Shown: piece after piece, positions 1-7,225 of the stretch | How positions within the stretch are numbered: the stretch's first letter is position 1 | How the letters are laid out: each line of letters starts with the position of its first letter | IMG/VR virus record: IMGVR_UViG_3300030102_003579 | Coordinates: 1 to 21,361 of that record | Strand: one strand, 5' to 3' | DNA length: 21,361 bases | DNA from: a virus | The notes under the pieces: model-generated | Database searches by the model: none | The model's input: the letters and a program-made list of their open reading frames with translations, nothing else | Told to the model about the DNA's origin: nothing | Made by a program: the position numbers and the translations under genes

Positions 1-578
1 TATACGCCCACATCGGAATCTTCTTTGTCAATGTGTTGGTTAAGTTCATGTTCATGAATTTGAACCTCAAGGACTCCGTTAGTTCCGTATGAGTTTTTTG
101 GGTCTTCAAATTTGCGAAGTATTCTTAATTGAGCACTTGCTTGACCCGTTGTTCCACTAATTTCAAATCTGCTTTGACCAGTAAGGGTATCGCCAGAACC
201 TGCTACAATATCAGCTAAACTACCAATATCGTTGAAGTCTGCACTACCTGCTGACTGTACAGCAAAAATAATATTAGGGTCGTCATATACATAAGCAGTG
301 ACATCGCCACTTGCTTGTGTTGCAGTTCCAGTTGGGAAGTATTTAACAAACTTAACTTCTCCGTCTGTTGCAGTATATTGAGCTCCTGCAAACACACCTA
401 AAATTCTTTCATTGGCAGCAGCTACATCAATGTAACCTGAAGCCAGTAATTTTACACAATCACCATTAAAAATATTAGATGATGTTCCGCTAGCTATTTT
501 ATACTCATTAGCACGAATTTGTCCGCCTGTTAAATGTCTCACTGGTTTCAAACCAAATGCGGCATCTACATTAGCCAT
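1..578 (-). CDS. Virion structural protein, probably capsid-associated (C-terminus cut by window edge)
   Basis: Open frame of 192 codons from ATG at 578, running off the left edge without a stop. A good Shine-Dalgarno (AGGAGA) lies about 8 bases before the ATG. The N-terminus MANVDAAFGLKPVRHLTGG and the later YVYDDPN segment resemble a family common in marine tailed phages, usually annotated only as structural protein. The protein is Gly/Ala/Thr-rich with many short beta-strand-like stretches, no Cys cluster and no membrane segment, which fits a shell or decoration protein. It is the last visible gene of the head operon, after scaffold and a conserved 155-residue protein. I infer a role in or on the capsid. 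It could be the major capsid protein itself or a decoration protein with the major capsid gene just outside the window. Confidence 0.7.
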   Translation of the reverse strand, partial: MANVDAAFGLKPVRHLTGGQIRANEYKIASGTSSNIFNGDCVKLLASGYIDVAAANERILGVFAGAQYTATDGEVKFVKYFPTGTATQASGDVTAYVYDDPNIIFAVQSAGSADFNDIGSLADIVAGSGDTLTGQSRFEISGTTGQASAQLRILRKFEDPKNSYGTNGVLEVQIHEHELNQHIDKEDSDVGV

Positions 579-627
579 AATTATTCTCCTAATTGTTTAA
601 ATAGTTAAACCCGCACCCTCGTCTAAA

Positions 628-1095
628 TTATTCTGCACCTTTCTTTTTACCATAAGATACAGAACTATTACGCCTTTGTGTTATTGGCATTGATGGATTT
701 TGTTCTTTTAATAAATCATTATCAACGGCTTCAGTCTGCATTTGAGTTTTGTTTTCAAAATACTCTTTTTTAGCATCTGCCATTTCCTCTGAAATCTTAG
801 CTAGAACTAAATCCCCACTTCCAATCACGCCTGCGTATTTTCCAGACTCGTGTACAGGGACATCAAAATCGGGGTGTTCTTCTTTTTTAACGAACTCATA
901 GCCTTCACGCTTACGTTTAGCTATGTTTCGAGCGTCATCCTCCCCACCCGTACTCACTCTTAACCATCTGTATTTAACGCCATCGACATTAGGTTTTGGA
1001 GCATCTAGATATGAAGGAGGTGTATAAGTTACTTTTCGTTTCTGATGAGACCTAGATGTGCTCGCATCAGACGATGTTTTATTTTTATTGGTCAT
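628..1095 (-). CDS. Conserved phage head-operon protein, function unknown
   Basis: 155 residues, ATG at 1095, overlapping the end of the scaffold-like gene by 11 bases, so it is probably translationally coupled. The N-terminus is basic and Ser/Thr-rich (about residues 1-25). A core follows with VKYRWLRVSTGG at about residues 40-51 and KREGYEFVKKEEHPD at about 62-76, a pattern I associate with a small family found beside capsid genes of marine phages. The C-terminal third is charged and helical and ends in KKKGAE. No catalytic motif is visible. Its position between scaffold and virion protein suggests a role in head assembly, but this is inference. Confidence 0.75.
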   Translation of the reverse strand: MTNKNKTSSDASTSRSHQKRKVTYTPPSYLDAPKPNVDGVKYRWLRVSTGGEDDARNIAKRKREGYEFVKKEEHPDFDVPVHESGKYAGVIGSGDLVLAKISEEMADAKKEYFENKTQMQTEAVDNDLLKEQNPSMPITQRRNSSVSYGKKKGAE

Positions 1096-2092
1096 TTGTG
1101 TTCCTCACAAACTTGGCATATTCAGTTGGTGGCACACCTAGTCTTTTAGCCATTGCCAATTGGTTAGGGGTCAGTGAGACCTTCTTAGGTGCGGATTGTC
1201 CACGAGATACACTCGCTACGACTTGCTTTGGTGTTTTCACTTCCTTCTTCATAACAGGAAATGCATCCCCCAAACGCCTGTCTAATTCAGAATAATACTC
1301 CTCAGACGAGGGATTGTATCCTTCCATTTTAAGTTGGGCATCGATAGCATACGCTGCTCCCGTTTTAGCTGCATCTTGACCAAACCATGAATTAGTCTGG
1401 GCCCATTGCAGGGCTCTTGGGTCTGGTTGTGGTGCTGCTTGTTGCTCAGTAGGTTGTTGTTGAGCTTGCGGTGTAACCGATGGATACACTGGTGTCTCTG
1501 GCTCTGGAGCATCAAAAAGATGTTTTTGATTTTCCAAAGATTTTATTTCTACTTTTGCATCTGCAATTGATTCGGCTGCTCTCAAGATACCTTCAGAGTC
1601 TCCTGCCTCATGTGCAGATTTATGTTCGCTGCGTGCTTTCTCCAAAAGTTTCTCGGCTGATTCAAGTCTGCTCTCGTAGTGATTCTTTTGAAGTTGTTTG
1701 TAATCTTTATTAAGTGTGTTGTTTTTTTGCAACTCACCCTCTAGTTGAGCTATTCTAGATGCATATTGATTACGCTCATTTTCATAGACGCTCTTCTGCC
1801 TTACAAGGTCGTCTATTCTTCGTTGAAGTCTAGATTTCTTTTTTGGTTGTTCCTCTTCCTCTTTCTCCTCTACAGGTTCAGATTTAGTTTCTACAACCTC
1901 TTCTTCTTTCTCTTCCTCAACATTCGCTTCTTGAGTTTCTGTCTCATCAGCGTCTGCCGTTTCCTCTGGCTGTTCGGTTTGCTCCATAGTTTCTAATGCT
2001 TCTTCTGCATCAAACGCTTTGAGCTTTTCCTCCTTGCCATCATCAACGACTTGCATCGGCTTTTTAGCCGAAGAGTCATGTATAATTTGCAT
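1085..2092 (-). CDS. Scaffold-like capsid assembly protein
   Basis: 335 residues, ATG at 2092 with an AGGAGA ribosome site just upstream. The N-terminal 85 residues are extremely acidic (runs of Glu). A basic KKKSRLQRRIDDLVRQK segment follows, then a long coiled coil (about residues 90-190), a Gln/Pro-rich linker, and a C-terminal part with a basic end. This acidic plus coiled-coil plus basic-tail architecture is typical of phage internal scaffolds, which bind the coat protein through the C-terminus and leave or are degraded before DNA filling. It lies downstream of the portal and upstream of the shell genes in transcription order, as expected. There is no protease motif. The identification rests on composition and position, not on a catalytic signature. 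Confidence 0.72.
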   Translation of the reverse strand: MQIIHDSSAKKPMQVVDDGKEEKLKAFDAEEALETMEQTEQPEETADADETETQEANVEEEKEEEVVETKSEPVEEKEEEEQPKKKSRLQRRIDDLVRQKSVYENERNQYASRIAQLEGELQKNNTLNKDYKQLQKNHYESRLESAEKLLEKARSEHKSAHEAGDSEGILRAAESIADAKVEIKSLENQKHLFDAPEPETPVYPSVTPQAQQQPTEQQAAPQPDPRALQWAQTNSWFGQDAAKTGAAYAIDAQLKMEGYNPSSEEYYSELDRRLGDAFPVMKKEVKTPKQVVASVSRGQSAPKKVSLTPNQLAMAKRLGVPPTEYAKFVRNTNDQ

Positions 2093-2114
2093 AGGTTTCT
2101 CCTAAGAATTTTAC

Positions 2115-2157
2115 GCTGTTGTAATAACAGCTAGTCGAAATAAACTAACTTATTTCG
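2115..2157 (-). other. Two short hairpins between co-chaperonin and scaffold genes
   Basis: CGAAATAA (2136-2143) pairs perfectly with TTATTTCG (2150-2157), and GCTGTT (2115-2120) pairs with AACAGC (2126-2131). The first overlaps the end of the co-chaperonin gene. Neither has a U-tract, so they look more like RNA stability or processing elements that set different expression of co-chaperonin and scaffold than intrinsic terminators. Confidence 0.4.
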
Positions 2158-2510
2158 TTAACATCTGGAACTACTCCCAGAATTTCATCATCGTTCATAA
2201 TTCTAAGTTCTACTTGTCCGAACTTAAATCTATGACCTGCATATTTACCAAACATAACATAGTCACCTAGTTCACACCAAGATTGTGTCATGTCATCTCT
2301 TTTGTATGCATCAGTACCAATCTCTATTACTTTACCGATTGATGCTATTGCTCTGTGGTCTTCTAAAGACTTGCTTGGTAAATATATACCCATGTTAGTT
2401 TTGTTAGCTACATCTAATACTTTTATTAGTATTCTATGACCAACTGGTTTTGGGTACTTGTCGTTTTTTAATTCTATTTCTTCTAGTTTAAAAGTTGTGC
2501 TACTCATCAT
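2145..2510 (-). CDS. Phage GroES-like co-chaperonin (Cpn10 family)
   Basis: 121 residues; the start ATGATG at 2510 overlaps the end of the upstream gene by 11 bases. The Cpn10 pattern is clear. A PVGHRILIKV strand (about residues 22-31) is followed by a mobile-loop-like segment with GIYLP (about 41-45), equivalent to the GIVL tip of GroES that docks on GroEL. Then come GKVIEIG, GDYVMFGKYAGHRF and ELRIMNDDEILGVV, the typical C-terminal strands. It has a 20-residue N-terminal extension relative to about 97-residue GroES. The role known for such phage proteins (for example T4 gp31) is to cap the host GroEL and help fold coat protein. Placement next to scaffold and capsid genes supports that here. 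Confidence 0.9.
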   Translation of the reverse strand: MMSSTTFKLEEIELKNDKYPKPVGHRILIKVLDVANKTNMGIYLPSKSLEDHRAIASIGKVIEIGTDAYKRDDMTQSWCELGDYVMFGKYAGHRFKFGQVELRIMNDDEILGVVPDVNEIS

Positions 2511-2694
2511 CTTCCTCTATGTATTTAGAAGATTCCCTTATCAAATCTCTAGCGATTTGCAAACCCTGTAATTCACCTACAACTTTTCTATAATCTTGCT
2601 CTGGTATTTTACCAAGAGCAAAGGCATCCTTTCTATCGGTTACCTGTTTGTCTATCTTTGCAGAGACATGTTTAATAAACTTAGTTATTTCCAC
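2500..2694 (-). CDS. Small helical conserved phage protein, unknown function
   Basis: 64 residues. The start is GTG at 2694, directly abutting the TAA of the preceding gene, which supports this unusual start through translational coupling. The protein is entirely helix-forming and amphipathic (EITKFIKHVSAKIDKQ at the start, VVGELQGLQIARDLIRE in the middle) and ends in an acidic tail. I recognise similar small proteins next to scaffold genes in marine phages but know no function. It overlaps the co-chaperonin gene by 11 bases. Confidence 0.7.
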   Translation of the reverse strand: MEITKFIKHVSAKIDKQVTDRKDAFALGKIPEQDYRKVVGELQGLQIARDLIRESSKYIEEDDE

Positions 2695-2811
2695 TTATTT
2701 TTTTTTAATTATTCTTTGTAATGTTCTAGCTTGTCCGGCATGTGCCTTAGATGCTTTTTTAAGTTTACTAATAACTTTTTTTACTTTTTTCTTTTTAGAT
2801 TTTGTTAACAT
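2695..2811 (-). CDS. 38-residue Lys-rich peptide
   Basis: ATG at 2811 shares its A with the TAA of the upstream gene (TAATG), and its own TAA at 2695-2697 abuts the next start codon. The sequence is almost half Lys, with a central KASKAHAGQARTLQRII segment that I recall as recurring in short marine-phage proteins. It is probably a nucleic-acid-binding or capsid-internal peptide; this is inference from charge and position. Confidence 0.65.
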   Translation of the reverse strand: MLTKSKKKKVKKVISKLKKASKAHAGQARTLQRIIKKK

Positions 2812-2960
2812 TAAAATACACCTTTAAATTTTGTTCCTTTTTTCTTTTTGCCGTCTCTAGCTTTTTTCTTTTTCTTTTTACTAGTTCCTACAATCACAGC
2901 AACCTTTGCAGTGCTTTTAGTATTGGCAGGTGCCTTAACACCTTTACCAATAATAATCAT
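2811..2960 (-). CDS. 49-residue basic peptide ending in KFKGVF
   Basis: ATG at 2960 directly follows the TAA of the upstream gene, and its own TAA overlaps the next ATG (TAATG at 2811). Residues 1-25 form a hydrophobic half (MIIIGKGVK..AVIVG). Residues 28-49 are dominated by Lys and end in GTKFKGVF. The same C-terminal signature closes the products at 3383-3769 (identical GTKFKGVF) and 6766-7224 (GGKFKGTF). The last 27 bases of this gene are nearly identical to the end of the gene at 3383. It may be a stripped-down copy of that C-terminal tag. Confidence 0.65.
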   Translation of the reverse strand: MIIIGKGVKAPANTKSTAKVAVIVGTSKKKKKKARDGKKKKGTKFKGVF

Positions 2961-3383
2961 TTAAAATACTCCTGTAAAATATTTTTTTGCCTGTGCTTTG
3001 CCGCTTACTAAACCACCATTAGCTAATTTAGGTTTTTTCTTTGGAACAATAGGTTTTTTTGGTTTTACTTTTGGTGCAATACCTTTAGTTCTTTCTTCTT
3101 CTGCTTCTAATTTTCTAATTCTGTTTGCAGAATCAATCAGTGCTTTTTGTCTTGGAGATAGTGGTTTTTTCTTTGGTTTTATTTCTCCACCTTTTTTCAT
3201 TCTCATCATAGCATCAGGACTTATGCTTGAATCAAATTTGTTATCCTCTAAAAATGACTCAGCTTTTTTAATATCTTTTTTATCTTTTGTTGTTAAATTT
3301 TTTTTATTTTTAAGTTTATTTATAAAACCTTTTAAATCTTTTAATTTAACAAATCTGCCTGCTGCTGTGATAGCTTTTAACAT
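2961..3383 (-). CDS. Basic head-operon protein with C-terminal YFTGVF
   Basis: 140 residues, ATG at 3383 in a TAATG overlap with the upstream gene. N-terminal amphipathic helices (MLKAITAAGRFVKLKDLKGF) lead into Lys-rich helices, a KKGGEIKPKKKPLSPRQKAL linker, a Lys/Pro-rich stretch, and the end NGGLVSGKAQAKKYFTGVF. The last residues keep the aromatic-x-Gly-Val-Phe ending of its neighbours. The charge suggests DNA contact inside the head. It has no enzyme motif. Confidence 0.7.
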   Translation of the reverse strand: MLKAITAAGRFVKLKDLKGFINKLKNKKNLTTKDKKDIKKAESFLEDNKFDSSISPDAMMRMKKGGEIKPKKKPLSPRQKALIDSANRIRKLEAEEERTKGIAPKVKPKKPIVPKKKPKLANGGLVSGKAQAKKYFTGVF

Positions 3384-3769
3384 TAAAATACACCCTTAAA
3401 TTTTGTACCACGAATAGCTGCACCAGTTCCTCTAGATTTTTTAGTTCTAGTCTTGGCTCTTTTCTTTACCATTCCGCCACCGGCCATTCTGCTTTTTTCC
3501 ATTTCTTCTTTTACATCACCTGCAAATTTTTGTGCACCTAATGTTGCTGCTGAACCTGCTCCTGCTGCTGCTCCACCTTTTATTAATGATGAAGTTAATC
3601 CAGTTTTAGGTTTAAAACCTAATTCTTTTAAAACTTTTTTAACGAGTTTACTGTCACCAGTTTTTAATTTATCAATATCAATACCTATCTTTTTTCCCTT
3701 TTCAATAAGTGTTGTAGGTTTAATTTTTTTTGCTCCCATTTCTAATAGTTTTGCAATTAATGCTCTCAT
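3383..3769 (-). CDS. Probable internal virion protein with C-terminal MVKKR...KFKGVF tag
   Basis: 128 residues, ATG at 3769 with AGGAGA upstream. Residues 1-58 form charged helices. Residues about 59-85 form an Ala/Gly-rich hydrophobic stretch (LIKGGAAAGAGSAATLGAQK) that could insert in a membrane or pack as a flexible helix. From about residue 95, GGGMVKKRAKTRTKKSRGTG leads into IRGTKFKGVF, a strongly basic tail nearly repeated in the 6766-7224 product. Glycine-rich amphipathic proteins next to portal genes are often ejected or internal virion proteins. This is inference only. Confidence 0.7.
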   Translation of the reverse strand: MRALIAKLLEMGAKKIKPTTLIEKGKKIGIDIDKLKTGDSKLVKKVLKELGFKPKTGLTSSLIKGGAAAGAGSAATLGAQKFAGDVKEEMEKSRMAGGGMVKKRAKTRTKKSRGTGAAIRGTKFKGVF

Positions 3770-3778
3770 AATTTTCTC

Positions 3779-4321
3779 CTATATAAATCGTTTTCTACCT
3801 TTCATCTTAACAAAAGATGATGGTTTGTAGGGTTTTCTTTTTCTTTTCTTTTTAACGTACCCACCTTTTTTTAGTGGTATCATATCTAAAGATGGTTCTT
3901 CATCCTTTTCCTCTTTTTTCTTTTTCTTTTTTTTCTTTTTCTTTTTCTTTTTGTCTTTATCTTCTTCTTCTTCTAACATTTCTTCTATGTCTGCTGCACT
4001 TGGCTCTGCTGCTTCTGCTGTTCCCACAGAACCCTGTGTTAAACTATCTGCTAAATTCATAGCAGGGTCTAGTATAGGCATACTGGTCACACTCATTCTT
4101 GCTAAATTTTGTATTGGTTGCCCTTGAGTTTGACCTAAATTAACCATGTTTGCTACTGGGTTAAGATAATTTTGCAATGAAGAAACGCCTCTATTTACTA
4201 AATTTAATCCACCTTGCACAGTTCTTTGACCCATAGGAGAGTTAAAAAATCTTCCTGCTCCTCCTAATGCCGCTAATCCTGCTCCTGCATATGGTGCTAA
4301 TGCTAAAAGTGGTAAAACCAT
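3779..4321 (-). CDS. Hydrophobic/poly-Lys head-operon protein
   Basis: 180 residues; its ATG at 4321 overlaps the portal stop (TAATG). The protein has three parts. A hydrophobic N-terminus (VLPLLALAPYAGAGLAALGG, about residues 2-21) could span or penetrate a membrane. A middle region is rich in Asn/Gln/Met. Then an acidic run (EEMLEEEED) leads into an uninterrupted tract of about 13 Lys and a basic tail with KKGGYVKKKRKRK and the end RKRFI. The poly-Lys tract is encoded by alternating AAA/AAG codons, a slippery A-rich run. Its function is unknown. The amphipathic N-terminus and basic C-terminus fit an internal or ejected virion protein. Confidence 0.72.
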   Translation of the reverse strand: MVLPLLALAPYAGAGLAALGGAGRFFNSPMGQRTVQGGLNLVNRGVSSLQNYLNPVANMVNLGQTQGQPIQNLARMSVTSMPILDPAMNLADSLTQGSVGTAEAAEPSAADIEEMLEEEEDKDKKKKKKKKKKKKKEEKDEEPSLDMIPLKKGGYVKKKRKRKPYKPSSFVKMKGRKRFI

Positions 4322-6765
4322 TATTGTTTGTCCTTCATGTTTTGTTTTGCTATTTCACTCATAGTCTTTTCTCTTGCCAAAGACTTGTTTGCTCTAGCTC
4401 TTAATGCGTCTCTTCTTTCATTAGATTCTATTTTAGAAGCGTCTAATTGAATATCAGATTCTGCTTTTGCTTTTTCTAATTCAAGTTTTGCAATATCAAT
4501 CTGTGCATCTGCTGCCTCTTTTTGTTCTTGCATCTCTAGTTGTCTATTTCTGTGGTCTGCTCTTGCTTGAGAGTCCATAACTTTTCTGTCAGCTTCTTGT
4601 TTCTTAATTGCTAAATCTTGCATTGCAATCTGAACACGAGGGTCAGCCATTTGTTGTTGTTGTGCTGCTTGCTGTGCCGCTTGCTGATTTTGTTGTGACA
4701 TTTGCATTGCTGCTTGTGCCTGTAGTTTAGCAACCTCGTTCTCCATCTCTGGTGTCATTTCCGGATACTGTTCGTCTTTGCCCGGATTAGATTTGTCATA
4801 CTCTGGAGCAGGTGGTAAATCTGCACCACTCTGTGTCATAACAAGTGTTCTATACTTGTGAGCCATGTGCTCTTGAATATGAGATAGAATAGTTCCCGCT
4901 AGTGCTTGTGCAAGTTGTGGTGACTGTGGAGTCATGGTTGGGTCACTAAGCATAGCTTGGTGAACTGCTATATGTGCATCATGGTCTTGTGATGCGTATG
5001 CCTTTACTGGTCTACCATACATCATTGCATAGTTTTCTGTTGCAGGGTCTTTTCTCTTTGCACCCATTTCTGGTAACAGTATGTCATCCACATTTTTAAC
5101 ATCAAGAGCTTCATACAATCTTTTGTATGCTTCTTTCATATCGTGTATTTGTGGTGCTGCTGCTGCCGCTTGTAATTGTGTTTGTGCAAGTAAAACTCTT
5201 TGTGCAGTAGAAAAGATGTTTGGGTCTGAAACAGGGAGTATATCTATGTTAGAATCAAAATCTTTTTTAAATATGAAACGACTATCCCCTGCTATTCTGT
5301 AAGGATAATAATCTGGCATAAAGTCTTGGTTTATTCTTGCAATAATTTTAAACTCTTCTCTTTGTGCTTTGTGTAGTCTCTTGTGAATAGAAGACATAAC
5401 TTTGATGCCTTGCTCTAATAAAGCAATTGTAGTTCCTACAGGTGCATTAGAGTTCATGTCACCAACTTGTAAGTCTGTAATTGCAGCTAGTCTTCTACCT
5501 TCTTGTGTCATAGAACCAAGTAACGCAAACAAAGTTTGCGATGGTTCTTTGAAAGGTAAAGGAACAATAGACTTACGAATATCTTCTCCGTATCCCTCTA
5601 CATCTCTAAACTCACCAAAACCTACAGGTTGTTCTCCTTCCACACGCATGCCTCTAGCTTTAAAGCCACCCGGTAGGTTAGAGAACTGTCCTGCATCAAC
5701 TAATGAGCGAAGTATAGTTGTAACTGATTTTTGTAGATTACCTAGTAAGTGAACATAACCTAATCCATAAAAACCAAAACCCGGCAAAAATTTATAATGT
5801 ACAAAGTGTTGTATTCTTTTGAAGTCTGGGTCGTCTTCTTCAAAATTTGCACGAATAGATAATACCTGTTTTGTTTCTTTACATATTGAAACAATGTATG
5901 GACATGCAAAATCTTTTTCATATCCGGGAACATCTAAATCAACATGCATTTCAAGAATAGTAAATCTACCATCCTTCTGATAATTCTTTGAAGGTGTAAT
6001 ACCCTCTATGTCTTGTATCTTTTGTGTTATATCGTTTGAGTCATCCTCTTCTGGATTCATATCAGTTTCCATATCCATATAGAAACCATTAGCAATTTTC
6101 TTTCGCAGTTCGTTTTGCGTCATGCGAATGATATGCGTGTATCTACCAGAGGTTCTTAAATCTGTTGTATTGTATGATATAACAAAATCTGTAATTGGTA
6201 TAAATCTTGATACAGGTCTTTTTAAACTTTCATCGTAGTATATTTTTTTAAAACAACTACCCACAATAGGAAGATAGAATAACATCTGGTCGAAGTCATC
6301 AAAGTATTCTTCCATTGTTTCTGTTAGTTGGTAATTCATAAACTCTTTGATTCTGTTTGCTTGTCTTACAGAACCCTCGTTTCTCTCTCCAACTATCTGT
6401 GTCTTTACAGGGCCACCAGATGGAAACAATTCTTTTATTGCTTGTGATTGAAATTGCACTGCTCCTTCAATCATCATTGGGTGATGTGCTGAACACGCAC
6501 CCGGAAAAGGTTTAGTCGTATCTTCTATTTTTAATCCTAGTAACTCCATACCCTTCTTGATGGTATCCTCGTAATCTTTACGACTACGGACATCCGCATC
6601 AAATGCATCAATCAGTTCACTAGCAATATCATCTAGTGTTTCCTCATCAAGTTGTTCTGCCAGATTATCTGTTACAGTTGGTTGAGGTTCTACCTCTCCC
6701 TCTGCAATAATTGTAACCTCTTCTTGCATTAAAGGGTTAACTGGCTCTAGTGGAGTTATTACCAT
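4321..6765 (-). CDS. P22-like portal protein
   Basis: 814 residues, ATG at 6765 immediately after the TAA of the upstream gene. The length and the N-terminal portion match the large portal proteins of podovirus-like and marine phages: RKDYEDTIKKGMELLGL, TKPFPGACSAHHPMMIEGAVQFQSQAIKELFPSGG split over about residues 80-120, and YYDESLKRPVSRFIPITDF. The middle carries GFGFYGLGYVHLLGNLQKS and APVGTTIALLEQG, typical of the clip/wing/stem region. From about residue 680 the chain becomes a Gln-rich segment and then a long charged coiled coil to the end. This would form the barrel that extends into the capsid in P22-type portals. It forms the dodecameric DNA gate at the packaging vertex and docks the terminase encoded upstream. 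Confidence 0.9.
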   Translation of the reverse strand: MVITPLEPVNPLMQEEVTIIAEGEVEPQPTVTDNLAEQLDEETLDDIASELIDAFDADVRSRKDYEDTIKKGMELLGLKIEDTTKPFPGACSAHHPMMIEGAVQFQSQAIKELFPSGGPVKTQIVGERNEGSVRQANRIKEFMNYQLTETMEEYFDDFDQMLFYLPIVGSCFKKIYYDESLKRPVSRFIPITDFVISYNTTDLRTSGRYTHIIRMTQNELRKKIANGFYMDMETDMNPEEDDSNDITQKIQDIEGITPSKNYQKDGRFTILEMHVDLDVPGYEKDFACPYIVSICKETKQVLSIRANFEEDDPDFKRIQHFVHYKFLPGFGFYGLGYVHLLGNLQKSVTTILRSLVDAGQFSNLPGGFKARGMRVEGEQPVGFGEFRDVEGYGEDIRKSIVPLPFKEPSQTLFALLGSMTQEGRRLAAITDLQVGDMNSNAPVGTTIALLEQGIKVMSSIHKRLHKAQREEFKIIARINQDFMPDYYPYRIAGDSRFIFKKDFDSNIDILPVSDPNIFSTAQRVLLAQTQLQAAAAAPQIHDMKEAYKRLYEALDVKNVDDILLPEMGAKRKDPATENYAMMYGRPVKAYASQDHDAHIAVHQAMLSDPTMTPQSPQLAQALAGTILSHIQEHMAHKYRTLVMTQSGADLPPAPEYDKSNPGKDEQYPEMTPEMENEVAKLQAQAAMQMSQQNQQAAQQAAQQQQMADPRVQIAMQDLAIKKQEADRKVMDSQARADHRNRQLEMQEQKEAADAQIDIAKLELEKAKAESDIQLDASKIESNERRDALRARANKSLAREKTMSEIAKQNMKDKQ

Positions 6766-7224
6766 TTAGAAAGTTCCTTTAAATTTTCCGCCTCTTTTAG
6801 CTATGCCCATACCTCTTGATTTTTTAGATTTAGACTTAGCTCTTTTTTTAACCATGCCACCATCTTTCATAAAACCCATTTTGTTTCTAACAGGTGTAGG
6901 TAATTTTGCTAATCCTTTATTATCTGGTGGTACTGGTTTTAGTGCAGAACCCCCGTTAGCCATTTTAAGACCCATATTTTTTTTACGCATTTCCATCATG
7001 CCGCCATCCGCTTTACCTTCGACAAAGTTTCCGGCTATTTTTTTTACTTTATTGTATAATGGTTTACCATACTCGTTTATAAAGTTTCCGGGACTTAAAG
7101 GGTCTTTACCCTCATCAATCATTTTCTTTCTGTAATCGTTTAATTCTTTTACAGTTAAACCTATACCAGTAAGTTTTACACCTTTTTTAAATAAAAATTT
7201 TAATGGTGTTGTTATTAATTTCAT
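6766..7224 (-). CDS. Basic head-operon protein with C-terminal MVKKR...KFKGTF tag
   Basis: 152 residues, ATG at 7224 preceded by GGAGC. Helical N-terminus (MKLITTPLKFLFKKGVKLTG), then a short conserved-looking core (KDPLSPGNFINEYGKPLYNKVKK). After that, several Gly-Gly-containing basic linkers (DGGMMEMRKKN, ANGGSALKP) precede the tail KDGGMVKKRAKSKSKKSRGMG and the end KRGGKFKGTF. The tail is paralogous to that of the 3383-3769 product in protein and DNA. It lies between lysozyme and portal. Function unknown; probably virion-associated. Confidence 0.72.
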   Translation of the reverse strand: MKLITTPLKFLFKKGVKLTGIGLTVKELNDYRKKMIDEGKDPLSPGNFINEYGKPLYNKVKKIAGNFVEGKADGGMMEMRKKNMGLKMANGGSALKPVPPDNKGLAKLPTPVRNKMGFMKDGGMVKKRAKSKSKKSRGMGIAKRGGKFKGTF

Positions 7225-7225
7225 T

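Noticed and set aside
1040-1062. CTGATGA on the plus strand, a possible third hammerhead core
   Set aside because: No following stem II plus GAAA and no stem I; it lies inside the coding sequence of the 628-1095 gene.
1925-1960. CTGATGA followed shortly by GAAA on the minus strand
   Set aside because: There is no stem II between the two boxes and no stem I or III complementarity; it is coding sequence of the scaffold-like protein.
2998-3830. Long plus-strand hydrophobic frames opposite the Lys-rich genes
   Set aside because: Lys codons read in antisense give Phe/Leu-rich shadows; no ribosome sites and wrong strand for the operon.
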